Both the position numbers and the translations under genes were made by a program. Below the pieces are notes generated by a model, which saw nothing but the letters and a program-made list of their open reading frames with translations, was not told the DNA's origin and searched no databases. Below, in pieces: positions 1-10,672 of a DNA stretch of 64,000 nucleotides. The stretch's first letter is position 1, and each line of letters opens with the position of its first letter. The stretch covers positions 41,387,352-41,451,351 of the forward strand of contig CM035235.1 of assembly GCA_020226215.1 (NCBI GenBank), given 5' to 3'. Source of the stretch: Sindora glabra (taxonomy: Eukaryota; Streptophyta; Magnoliopsida; Fabales; Fabaceae).

Positions 1-1081
1 CAAATTAAGCTATAAAATATAATAATAAATACCATTCACAGCCTAAACCAGTCATCTTTAAAGTTATTTTGAGACATTAATATAGGTGAGGACCTATTCC
101 ATGAAGTGCCTTTGAATTACCATATTTACTTCCTTAATAAGATCATGAGTAGATACAACAATTAAACTATAGACAAATACAACCAAATACATTGGTGTAT
201 ATTTATCACAAATGTTAAGCATTCATGTAAATAAATAAAAATTAATTTAAATTATTATAAATAAATAATTAAATGTAAATTAATATTTATGAGTTGCCTT
301 TTGGATGAACCTAAATTTGGTCATTTGTTAGGTCTTTACGTTATGGATTTGTTAAAGGTTATCCTAGATATGAAGTCAGGTGTTATGTAGCTTATTGGAT
401 GGGGTCCTAAGCAAAAGGATCAGAAGAGATTTGCTAAGCAACTAGAGGTAGGGAAGAATGAAACTTTTGCTCAGGTGATTGTAGGAATCTTTGTAACTTG
501 ACTATATGTGTGAATAGGTGTGTGATAATCATAGTAGAGAAAGATAGAGTGGCTAAGCCTAAACCATTGCTTTTAAGCCAATGACTACCATCCTTGTTAG
601 GAGTAAATTTACCAAATTCATATGAATTAGTTAACATAATATCTTACAACATCGACTAAATGAAATAACTCATTAATAAATGCCAATTGACATAAAAATT
701 AATTCTAATACTAACACTATAACTAAAATTGGTTTCAATGAAAACTACTTGTACTTTCTTTATTTTTAGAAAGGCAATATAATCATAGTATTGTACTTAA
801 TTCATTCATCAATTAAAAGAATATTAAAGTATTAAGAAAGCCATATATTTTAATCATAACTTAAAAAGTATAATGATATTCTGATCCAATATAGATAAAG
901 CAATTTGTAAGTGTATGTCAAAGATGGTGAATTAAATCCAATCCACAAAGATATGTAGCTACTTTTCAACATTATAAAGTATAACTACCACTTGAGAAAT
1001 AATATACTTTAACTTTTAAAGCTCTAACAACTCACACCTTGCTAAGAATATGGAAACTAATTCACTAACAATGCATATTAG

Positions 1082-1172
<91 letters not shown>

Positions 1173-2519
1173 CAACACAATATAAAAGCATTAAATTTAA
1201 CAAGAAGTCTTAAATAATGATTCATAAACAATGCTTGAAAATTGACACTTTAAATTACATATGTGGTATAATAGGAGTTATATTAATTTGAACATTAATG
1301 TGCAACATCATTTAAAGGCAATTTTGATCCTAATAATTTTTTTTAGTTAAAGGTCCTAATAATTTATTCAACTTTTGAGTGTTAAGAACAATGTTCAATT
1401 CCATGAACATATATAGTCAAATATTAATCATTAGTTATCTTAAAAGGAAATTGAAATCATTTATTGGAACATGTTTCATTCCTACTTATTAGTTAGCTAA
1501 ATTATTATAGAGCTCATCTTTTTATTTACTACTTAAACTTTTATGATTCTAGATAGGTAAACTAACTTGGGAAAAAGAAGAAAAAGAAATTCTAATAGAT
1601 CCTTAATGGGGAGATCCTTTAGAAAATTGACATGAAAGGTAAAGGCAAATTAACTAGAAAGAAATTCAGAATGTTATGGAGCAAGCATAAATAGAGTAAA
1701 CTCTTATAAACTTAAGTTCACATGGATTCAAATTGTTTTACAATAAAATGAAGCTCATGTTTATATAGATTTCTTATAGACTTATCTTTTGATTTTCAAA
1801 TTCATTTTAAAGCAAATATGAATAAGATAGAACATTAAAAATTCTACCTATTTTATAGTCAATTCAACTATAATATACATGTTATTAATGATGGTAAAAC
1901 TTAACAAATATGAATGCCAATAGTATTGAAAATAATGATCCCACTAGGTCATGGATCATGACCTAACCATATTCTCTCAAACATAAGGTTCAACAACACA
2001 AGTTTAATACTCAATTTAATTTTTTGGCATTATAAGCATTATGCCAATTGCAACATAAAGCCAGATATTTATGCAATAAAGAGCTTATAGACTCTAAGCT
2101 ATTAAATAGATATCCCAAAGACATAAACTAAACTTCGTCAATAATTTATCACTTAGATTTCTAGTGTAAGGTAAATGTTTTGTATATCAAAAGCCTAACA
2201 TTTTACATAGTAAATATTGGTTTAATTTAGCTTATAACTACTATTATATTATTATACATGTATGTTGCAACCAACACCTTGAATAGTATCATTGACATAA
2301 TTTTAAGAGATTGTCCTTTCATACCTTTGATTGCTTTATTGAATATTAATGGAAAACTTGTGCTGTTTAGTGTGCTATAGAAGCCTTTAAAGTTGTCTAC
2401 TTGTCTTCTATTTACATGTATGTAAGCATATTCAAACATACAATACTATGATAATTTTTGCTTTAAAATGAGCTTCATGAAGCTCATAATTCACATATAA
2501 CTTTTGGGTGCTAATTATT
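1..2519. other. AT-rich intergenic DNA
   Basis: I see no intact gene here. At about 300-510 the plus strand can be read as a short protein-like stretch broken by stops, but I do not recognise its family. The long AT microsatellite is listed separately. The rest is AT-rich sequence without recognisable domains, RNA genes or element ends. Confidence 0.5.
1084..1168. repeat. (AT)n microsatellite, about 42 units
   Basis: An uninterrupted AT dinucleotide run of about 85 bp. It is self-complementary and likely to be length-polymorphic. The length in this assembly may not be exact, because such tracts are prone to polymerase slippage. Confidence 0.97.
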
Positions 2520-2729
2520 GGCAGAAAGGTAGGTACTTGTGGTAGTAATATTAGAGGGATGAAACAAACATAAGAAATGATTGATTTTGTAGTTGAATAT
2601 AATGTGAAACCCGATATTGAAGTTATTCTTAAGGATTATGTGAACATTATAAGGGAGAAACTTGTCAAGGCTGATGTTAAGTACTAATTTGTCATCAACA
2701 TTGGCAACACATTGAATCTTACTACTTAA
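2520..2729 (+). pseudogene. Cinnamyl alcohol dehydrogenase-like C-terminal fragment
   Basis: Plus-strand translation from 2541 resembles the C-terminal part of plant CAD/mannitol-dehydrogenase-like medium-chain dehydrogenases. Visible pieces are GSNIRGMKQT, EMIDFVVEYNVKPDIEVI, KDYVNIIREKLVKADVKY and FVINIGNTL, in the family order. CAD enzymes reduce cinnamaldehydes to monolignols using NADPH in the cytosol. Only about 60 codons remain. There are two premature TAA codons, at 2571-2573 and 2685-2687, and a natural-looking stop at 2727-2729. No catalytic zinc-binding or nucleotide-binding exon is visible nearby, so this is a gene relic or a fragment carried in by a transposon. The family call rests on remembered motif order and was not searched. 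Confidence 0.8.
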
Positions 2730-3108
2730 TTTTTCACAATTGAAAGAATAAGTGGATGAGCCAAATATGATAATTGGGGTTAGCTAATTTAGGATTTTAA
2801 AATAATTTTAATGTAAAAATGCAAATACCATAAAAAAAATTAAAAGCCATCACAAAACTATTAATCAAATTGCACTTAGGTAAACTAAATTGAAGAACCC
2901 TAAACTAAAACCCTAAAAATATCAATCAATCATAAAAAGCTTACCAATTAGAATTTTAAGCAGATAGGGACAAAGCTAGTGGTGGCGAAAGTAGGCAATA
3001 TCAATGGTAAAGATGCTTAAGAAGGATGACAACTAGTAGCAGTAACAATGGAAGTTGGAGCACCTTAGGACATAGAGAGAAAAGGGAAAGTGGGAGTCTA
3101 CTATCGAG

Positions 3109-3572
3109 CACTAATATAAGATCTAGTTTAGTGATAAAATTTTTTATCACTAACACATTTCAATGAAATGATATGTTTAAATTAGTGACAAAATTAGGGA
3201 TAGACATTGGTGGTATTAATCACTACCTGTCACTAACGAAAAATAAAATCATTGCACCATCAAACAAAAATTTAAATTTTTGTGCATAAGTTTATTTTTA
3301 AATCAGTTAGTAATTCAAAATTAAAAATTTTCCTTTTTATTACTAATTTTGTTAGTAAGTTTTACTAATGGATTTAGAGATGGATCTTGTTTAAGGTTGA
3401 AAAATTCTAGAAATAAAAAAAAATAGAGATGGATCAAGTGATGGGTCCATTGTTAATTTCGTCATTAAAAATGCATCATATTTGCCCCCTACAAGTAAAT
3501 TTACCAATGGAACTTCAATCACAAATGGTCCACTACTAAATTCTATAACTAAATACAAATTTTCTTGTAATG
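3109..3572. mobile_element. Possible CACTA-like miniature element
   Basis: The left edge begins CACTAATATAAGATCTAG. The right edge, read on the minus strand, begins CATTACAAGAAAATTTG, close to the CACTACAAGAAAA ends common in plant CACTA elements. Sub-terminal motifs of the TAGTGATAAA/TTTATCACTA kind recur in both orientations at 3125-3240. No transposase is present, so it would be non-autonomous. I could not find a convincing 3-bp target duplication, and the two ends match only loosely. Confidence 0.45.
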
Positions 3573-5470
3573 ATGTAGTAAGGACTATAGTTAGTCCTTT
3601 TCACCTTTTTCTTAAATCAATAGTAAAAGGACAAGTGTAACAAAAAATAAGTTAGTTATCTACAAGCATAAACAATAAATAAGTTAATTATTTATAAGCA
3701 TCATTAACTATTTGAATTCTTGTTGATGACAACAAACTCTAACCTCACACCACCATTAATTTGCTCCCACCCATCAACCCAAAGTTGTTAATATCCTAGG
3801 TAATTGCTGTCAATGACTCTAGTAAAGCCTTGACAAGATTAATTCTTTTGGCAATTTGGCAATTGAAGTTGCTAAAAATAAGCTTCTAGTGTAAAGCCAT
3901 TATTACCAACGAGAGGAGAACATAAAGAAAGTGGCATAGGGGAAAATGGATGTTTATTAACAATAAAGTCAATGAGTGCTTTTCATGAGATAAAAGCTTA
4001 ATAGTCTATCTAATTTTCCTATTAAGAAAGGTTAACATTGGGAGCATCAAGAGAGATTAATGTAATTTACTCTTGTTTTTATCGTCAAATTGCTTTTAAT
4101 GTATAAGGACTTATGTTTTTTATTTTAATTTATTTACTATGATTTTTTAAAAAGATAATATGAAGCTAAAAGTATTCAACATCTTAAAAGATTAAACTCC
4201 TATAAAATTAGTCTAAATATTGAATCTTGTAATTATATTTTATGTCCACTTTTCAAATTTAATCTCCTAAAATATCATACCTAATAGTGAGTTGCATAAC
4301 TTATATTAAAAGGTTTGGCATTTCCATGTATTAAGAATATATTTATTGTTTTACATTGAAGAAAGATTGTGCTTGCTAGTAGCTGGTGTATTGGCATTTG
4401 ATATTACTATATGAGTTTTACTCTCTATTATGCCTATGATTCAAATCCATGATTTTACGTATTTATATAAAGTAAATTACCACTCCTATCATTACATAAA
4501 GAAAAAAAGTGAGTTCATTCTTTTTAAATATTTGTTTTGATGAAAAATATCTTTCATAAAAGTATTTTATTTGTTTATATTTATAATAATATATAAATAG
4601 TAAAGTTATAAAAATTATTTATCCATTTTATATAACATAGGTAGAATATGAAAAAAAAATAATAGAAGAAATTATTTCACTTCATCATTATGACATTATA
4701 AATTTTGTTTACATAAAATATGTAAATATGGAAGTAGTTATTTGCTTAAAAGTACTATTTTCATATCAAAACAAAAAAAGTGAACTATGGCCATCAAATT
4801 TTACATTAATGATCAAGATTAAAAGATAATTGATGGATATATGAACACTTAAAAAAAGTCACCTTTAATTATGTTTTGAACTTAATTTATCAAGTACGAT
4901 CTGTTGGTCATGATTTACCTATGAAATGTAATGGAATTAATGTGCAATTCCTTTTCTAATATCCATCACTCAAGGTTAGAGAACTATTTTCCTACATATT
5001 TTATATGTACACATATTATAATATAATTATATATAAAAAGGTTCAAGGAAGAGTACATTTGTATATAAAAATTAAGAAAATTGTCTTCCAGGCATGAGAG
5101 GCAACATTCAATAAGGGATAATAGTTTAAAAGCCTAACATCGTTATATTTCATTGTGATGAAAATGGTTTAGGGGCAAATGTGTATATTTTTAAAAAATA
5201 AGGATGTTGAGTGTAATTAAATTAAATCTCAAAGGAGGTCAATATAAATTGCCCTATTAGTATATGTGTATAGGCATATTGGGCACATATTAAGTAAGAA
5301 ATTTTTACCCACCTAATGATGATGTTATACTTTTTATATATTTGTTATATGAAATTGCATTTACACTTATAATTTTGTAAGAAAAATTACAAAAATTTAA
5401 TATAACATTATACATTTTGTGATTTTATATCAAATTTTGCGCTAATGAAATTTTTTAAATTTACACGGAA
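3573..5470. other. AT-rich intergenic DNA, no gene seen
   Basis: Low-complexity AT-rich sequence. Neither strand shows a recognisable protein domain, RNA gene or clear element boundary. Confidence 0.5.
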
Positions 5471-5601
5471 ACATTTTAAAAAAAAAGTGGCTTAAATTGA
5501 TAATAAAACCCAAGAATGAGCTCAGATGCTCCTGAGAGAGTACGGCGTGATGGACCCGACCATCACTTCTGCGCAAATTTTTATTTTCACAGATCAGAGG
5601 A

Positions 5602-5672
5602 CGCACCAGCCGGGCATTGAACCGGGATCTATACCGGGGTGGGGTACTATTCTACCACAAGACCACTGGTGC
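5602..5672 (-). tRNA. tRNA-Gly-like pseudogene (anticodon ACC, defective)
   Basis: On the minus strand a 71-nt cloverleaf can be drawn. The 7-bp acceptor stem is perfect (GCACCAG with CTGGTGC), the D arm contains TGGTCTTGTGGTAGAA, and the anticodon stem pairs. The sequence closely follows plant tRNA-Gly(GCC). The anticodon loop reads CCACCCC, which places ACC at the anticodon and replaces the universal U33 with C. The T stem has a C-C mismatch. These defects argue against translation. Upstream and downstream flanks resemble those of a second copy at 20421-20495, which suggests a tRNA-derived SINE. Confidence 0.65.
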
Positions 5673-7034
5673 GTTGTTAGAAGAGTAGCAAAGGTCGGGA
5701 TGACCCGATTGATCAAACTTATATTCATGATTTGGTTATGAATATTTATAAGATTAACATATATTCTCTACTTAATTAATATTTTATTTATTTTATTAAA
5801 AAATAAAACATATAAATATTAGAGATTCGGTTTGACTACCTTATAGTAGTATGATTCTATTGACTTCAAATTAATATATAATTTAATTGAAAGAGTGAAA
5901 ATGGTTGATCTTTGCCTTATATATATTGCTAAGAAGTGCATATGTAATATGATATATTTTATTTTTGTTATTATTTTTATATAAAATATGCTTAAAATTT
6001 AATTTAATTATTTATTACATATTCATTTTCAAATCTTATATTATTTTCAGCTCATCATTATTTTTATTCTTTTTAATTTGTCCAATTGGATATTTTTCTT
6101 TTTTTCCCTTTTCTATCCATTACTATTATTTATAATTTACATGTTGATATTATTATGTAGTATAGATATAATATGATATGTTTAATCGGATTGTAACAAT
6201 ATTTCAAATAAGTCAAAATTTTAATATAGAAAGTATTAATCAAATTTCATAATTACATATTATATTTTTTAATAAATTTCCTTGAAAACTATAATCAAAT
6301 CTATTTATTTAAAATTTGTCAATATTTTCTGTATATTAATTTTCAAATATTATGTTTTAAATTAAATATAAACTAATTGATATTTTATCAAGGATTTATA
6401 TTTATAATTCAAGTATTGTTTCTATTCCATTGCATATTATTTTTTTTCACTTCTATTATTTACAACTTAAACTCTAATGATGGATATAAGATAAAACATT
6501 TTTTATTATAAAAATATTTTAAATAAGTCCAAGACCTAATTTAATTTAATTATTTAATTATGTATTCTATTTTAAATTCTTATATTATGTTTCAAATTTT
6601 TATTACTTACAAATTTGAATGTATAATTATAAAATACTAACAGATTACATTTCAACATTTTTATAATTTTTTATTATATATGTATTATTTTTAGTACAAT
6701 ATTATAGGAAGTCTTATCATTTAAGAAATTGAGTATTTTTATTATTAGATTGCATTTCATACATTGAGATCTGAATTTTTAATTTTTATTTATTTATTTT
6801 GAAATTCAAATAAAGGTAATTAAGCACTCAACATCTTAAAAAATTAAAACTCTCCGTAACATTATCTTTATTTTCAAGTTCATGATAATTAAAAAAACTT
6901 GATACCCGTACATAAAGTCTAGTATTTATGTATTTGAATGTTGCAAAATTTTCCACCGCGCGCAATTTTAAATCTGCCAACATATTTTATATTACCTTTG
7001 GCTTTGAGTTTGGCCTAATTTTCTGTTTTGGTAG
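5673..7034. other. AT-rich intergenic DNA, no gene seen
   Basis: Very AT-rich with no recognisable coding sequence. Just before 7035 there is a pyrimidine-rich tract ending in TTTTGGTAG, which looks like a splice acceptor for the next feature. I found no upstream exon. Confidence 0.45.
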
Positions 7035-7163
7035 ATGCAGAATGAAGTCTTCCGTCAAGATTTTGGGAGCAAGCCCTTCACGGATCTGGAGAAAGTAACA
7101 AAAAGGCCCAATTATGTTGCATCCCCACAAGAAAGGAGCTGGGTAGTTGCTGCAAGCTGTTGA
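7035..7163 (+). CDS. Unidentified 3' terminal exon (43 codons)
   Basis: An open stretch follows a good splice-acceptor sequence (TTTTCTGTTTTGGTAG) and runs for 42 residues to TGA at 7161-7163. It includes FGSKPFTDLEKVTKRPNYV and ends SWVVAASC. Its composition is less AT-rich than the surroundings, and an AATAAA poly(A) signal lies about 110 bp downstream at 7273-7278. Together these look like the last exon of a plus-strand gene. I do not recognise the protein, and no preceding exons are apparent in the AT-rich DNA upstream. It could be a gene fragment. Confidence 0.4.
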   Translation: MQNEVFRQDFGSKPFTDLEKVTKRPNYVASPQERSWVVAASC

Positions 7164-8010
7164 GGTGAAATCTGAAGAAGAGAACTAAGATTCATTTTTT
7201 ATTTCTATGTCTATTCTGCATTGTTGTCGGAATTTTCTTTATGTATTCCTTCTTTATTTCGTATCCATTTCCAATAAAACTGAAATGTTTTATGCTTTCA
7301 TCCCAAACGACATGAATTTTAGTTCCTGGATATTCTCGGGTCTTATTTAATTTTTCTTTTTTTTTATGAATTTCAGTAATGAGAAGTTAATTAAATATTA
7401 AATTTGGAGGTTGGAATTCAAAAGTCGGTACCCACGTTTTTGAATCATAGAGGAGAATGAGGTAATCAAAATCTACCGCGCAACAATGGAACATATGCTT
7501 CAATTTGACAATTGATTCTGAGTATCCAATTGCCTAATGAAATATAACATCCCTAACCAGAACAGGTGCAGCAAATTATTTATTCTTTTATCATGACTTT
7601 GTCAGTTAGGTTTGTTTTTCTTAGATGCGACTTGGGTAAATATTAGTCTAAGCTTTAATTGATGAACTAAGTCTGCTGATGTTGGCCTCGAGATCTTGAA
7701 GCATCCTTCTGGTCTCGAGGGGGATTAAACCAGGATTACCCTTTGAAGATTGTTTGGAAGAAGGATTTATTCTATTGGTTCTCGTGACACGGATGTTGTG
7801 GGTATTATTTTGACTCTTATTGCGTTGTTGTTACATGTATGGTCATCTCAAACTTCTCCATCCTTCTTTATCCTTCCATGGATGGTTGAAAATTGATGTC
7901 ATTGTTTGGTAAGGTGACTTGTATTAGCATTCGTTGTCCTCGTTTATGACTAGTTGATAGTTTTTCCCAGATGTTGTGCATACAATATTTTATGTCCTTG
8001 ACATTTCTAG
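7164..8010. other. Intergenic DNA between gene fragments
   Basis: Contains the AATAAA at 7273-7278 that probably belongs to the exon ending at 7163. The rest is more GC-rich than the AT-rich spacers, but I could not assign it. It ends with a TTTCTAG acceptor immediately before the coatomer-like exon. Confidence 0.4.
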
Positions 8011-8535
8011 GCGCCTGAATATTCTTACTCCCTTGATGAAGAGGGTATTTACAAGAATGCTTTTGTGCTGATCATTGCCTTTGATGAAGTCATCTACCTT
8101 GGGCACAAGGAAAATGTGACTGTTGGCCAAGTAAAGCAATACTGTGAGAAAGAGAATACGGAAGAGAAGTTGCACAAAATGGTCATGCGGAGGAAGATGA
8201 AAGAGAATAAGGATATCTGAAACAAAAGGCAAAGGAGATCGATAATAGCAAGGTATGGGTATAAGGCCTAAAGTATCTGTCTCATACATTTACTTATATT
8301 TTAAAACTTTTAAGTGCACATCATTTGCCAAACTGGTTGCATTTTTTCGACAGATTGAAAAGAAGAGAGGTCGTAAAGGAGGGTTTATTCATCGCAGTCA
8401 ACAGGCTGTGGAAGACTTGGAAGTAATTTCAATGATATGAGCATTTGTAGCCATTCAAGTAATGGTGGAAGTGGTTCTGGATTTGGATTTAGCACTCACA
8501 TGAAATCCTACACTAGAAGTCCAAAGGTCGGCTTT
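8011..8535 (+). pseudogene. Coatomer subunit delta-like gene fragment with intron
   Basis: Translation from 8011 reads APEYSYSLDEEGIYKNAF, then AFDEVIYLGHKENVTVGQVK, the longin-domain part of plant coatomer delta (COPI coat, Golgi-to-ER vesicle transport). A GT-AG intron lies at about 8253-8353. The next exon begins IEKKRGRKGGF and continues into a Gly/Ser-rich stretch GGSGSGFGFSTH, again in coatomer-delta order. A 1-bp deletion near 8217 shifts the frame before the intron, and another shift follows in exon 2. The first exons and the mu-homology domain are missing. Because the intron is kept, this is a genomic fragment, not a retrocopy. Confidence 0.85.
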
Positions 8536-9034
8536 CATGCATTTGATCGAATTCCACTAGATCCTTTACTCCTAGTAGGTCTTCATTTCTGTTATTCCTT
8601 TTTCACAGTATCACTGGCATACACATCTGTAACTTGGATTAAAGAATGGATTTGCTTGAAGTTGATAGTGATCCAAATAATGAAGGCAAATTCTTCAGTA
8701 GATCCAACAGCTTCGATTTTTCAAGTCCAGAAACTACAATGTGCAGTCAGGTGTGAAGGACCAAGAAATAGAAAGTTCTTTTATCACCTTTCCGACCCAT
8801 TTTAATCTACTTTGCCAACATCAAAAGCTACCCTAATTAATCAGGCCTGGAGGACCTAGAAAAAGAGAGTTCAAGCGTATTTCAAATGTGCGTGTGCTCT
8901 TGAGAGACCCTGAAATCCACCAAATGGTCAATCGGAAGCAACCCACAATATGTTAATGTTCTAAGTACCATTCACCGCTTTTAGTGACCAAGAACGAAAA
9001 GATATAAATGAGCAAGCCAGAGTCTTCCCATCAA

Positions 9035-9106
9035 GGGCATTTGGTCTAGTGGTATGATTCTCGCTTTGGGTGCGAGAGGTCTCGAGTTCGATTCTCGGAA
9101 TGCCCC
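9035..9106 (+). tRNA. tRNA-Pro (UGG)
   Basis: A complete 72-nt cloverleaf. The acceptor stem GGGCATT pairs with AATGCCC, with discriminator C at 9106. The D arm contains TGGTCTAGTGGTATGA. The anticodon stem is CTCGC/GCGAG (9060-9064 and 9072-9076) around the loop TTTGGGT, which puts TGG at 9067-9069. The T arm is TCGAG-TTCGATT-CTCGG. It has intact A and B boxes and a TTTT Pol III terminator at 9109-9112. U33 is present and nothing suggests decay. It decodes CCA, and other CCN codons by wobble. Confidence 0.95.
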
Positions 9107-10053
9107 CCTTTTGATTAATCACGTGTGTGAAACGGCTGAAAAATGGCCCACCGCATTATATAGGCATATATGGGTTTTGAATTCTATAGATAAGGATGAT
9201 AAAGACAGCAAACTGCAAGGCATTTACTATCCAATGAAAAAAACCATTAGTTATACATGTAGCATTACAAATTTCCTTACATGTGACATAGGTTTAACCA
9301 TAGATTTATGATTGAAACCACCGAGTCTGACCGGAAGGAAGCCCCGTGGTACAAAGTGAAGACTACTGCGCGCAACATCCAACAATAGAAATCAATTCAA
9401 CCAGTTTGATTATATCTTTAAAAAATGGTGACACCAACTTAGGATCAAACGATGAATTCAGCAATTTTGAATACTTTACGAGCCAATCAACAATTGTACT
9501 AATGTTGGTGGAGTTCTTGCATGAGGCCACGAAGCGGCGAACTTCTCTACCAGCAACGGACTTCAGTCCCCTGCACATGTGGAACAATCTTAGTTATACC
9601 ACTTGAGCTATACACAACTCTTAAGAGTTAATATTGAAAGCAATTTCTTCATGTGTCAATTACTCAGACAATGACATAGTTCTGTTAGTTAGGACACGCA
9701 ACAATATTTTTGATGGGGTCCACAAAGAAACTAGTGTTTCACACCTGAGAAATTGAAGGACCTAAGGATGTGGACACGATGAAATGCATTACTCAGTAGC
9801 TATCCTGAATGTATTGATACATAGGAAAATACCTAATGCTTGAATTATTTGGTTTCATAATACTTCAGCCTTCTTGCTTTTAAGCTGATAATTGTCCTTA
9901 GGTCTACTTAATTTTTTCATTAAGTAGCCATCAAAGTCAGCCTGGAAGGAACATGAGGCTTACATCTGCTCTATCAGATCTTGCTGAGACAAAACTTCTG
10001 GTCCGTCGATCTTATTGCCGAGTACCCATAGGGAAATACCCATAGGGAAATAC
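9107..10053. other. Unassigned DNA between tRNA-Pro and CACTA element
   Basis: Overlapping short open frames occur on both strands at 9346-9606, but neither resembles a family I know. Near 10025-10055 a short direct repeat, CCATAGGGAAATAC, occurs twice just before the CACTA element. No other feature is supported. Confidence 0.4.
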
Positions 10054-10672
10054 CATTTACAAAAAAAATTCCGTCGTCGCTGAAGCTTTTAGCGACGACC
10101 GAGTTTTTCTTCAGCGACGACAATGTTGTTGCTGAAAGTCCAGGTTTCACCGACGACAATGTCGTCGCAAAAGGCTGGAATTGTCGTCGCTGAAAATTGG
10201 GGGACTTTTCACCGACGGCTGAGTTGTCGCTGATGCATCAACCTTCAGCGACGACAAAGTTGTCGCTGAAAATTGGCACTTTCAGCGACGACTATGTCGT
10301 CGTTGATGGGTGAAATTTTGACCGTAAAATTTTGCGAGCTTCAGCGACGACGGAGTCGTCGCTGATGGTACACCCTTCAGCGATGACATTGTCGTCGCTG
10401 AAAGCTTTCCATTTTCAGCGACGACAATGTCGTCGTTGAAAGTGAATTTCTTCCCGCCCTTTCGTAAACTTTGCCGCCAAAATTTTTTTGAGCTTTTAGC
10501 GATGACTTTTGTCGTCGCTAAAAGCCTAAATCTTCCCGCCCTCACTTCGATTTCCCTCTAAAAAATTTTGCATTTTTTACCTACGACTCTGTCGTCGGAG
10601 ATACTTTTAGCGACGACCGAAATTTTGTCGCCGCTAAAAGCGTCGTCGTTATTGCTGCTTTTTGTTGTAGTG
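10054..10672. mobile_element. Non-autonomous CACTA (En/Spm) element
   Basis: The right end, read on the minus strand, starts CACTACAACAAAAAGCAGC, the standard plant CACTA terminus. The left end near 10054-10066 (ATTTACAAAAAAAATTCCG) is a decayed version of it. Between them the palindromic core TTCAGCGACGAC/GTCGTCGCTGAA recurs at least ten times in both orientations, as expected for the sub-terminal transposase-binding repeats of this superfamily. The element is about 0.6 kb with no transposase, so it would depend on a partner in trans. It is much more GC-rich than its surroundings. The left boundary and 3-bp duplication are uncertain. Confidence 0.8.

Noticed and set aside
5526..5741. 71-codon plus-strand open frame
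   Set aside because: It reads through the antisense of the tRNA-Gly-like sequence and has no protein-family signature.
9054..9311. 85-codon plus-strand open frame
   Set aside because: It starts inside the tRNA-Pro gene; the RNA explains the sequence better.
9346..9606. Overlapping open frames of 74-86 codons on both strands
   Set aside because: Neither has recognisable motifs, and equal open length on both strands points to chance.
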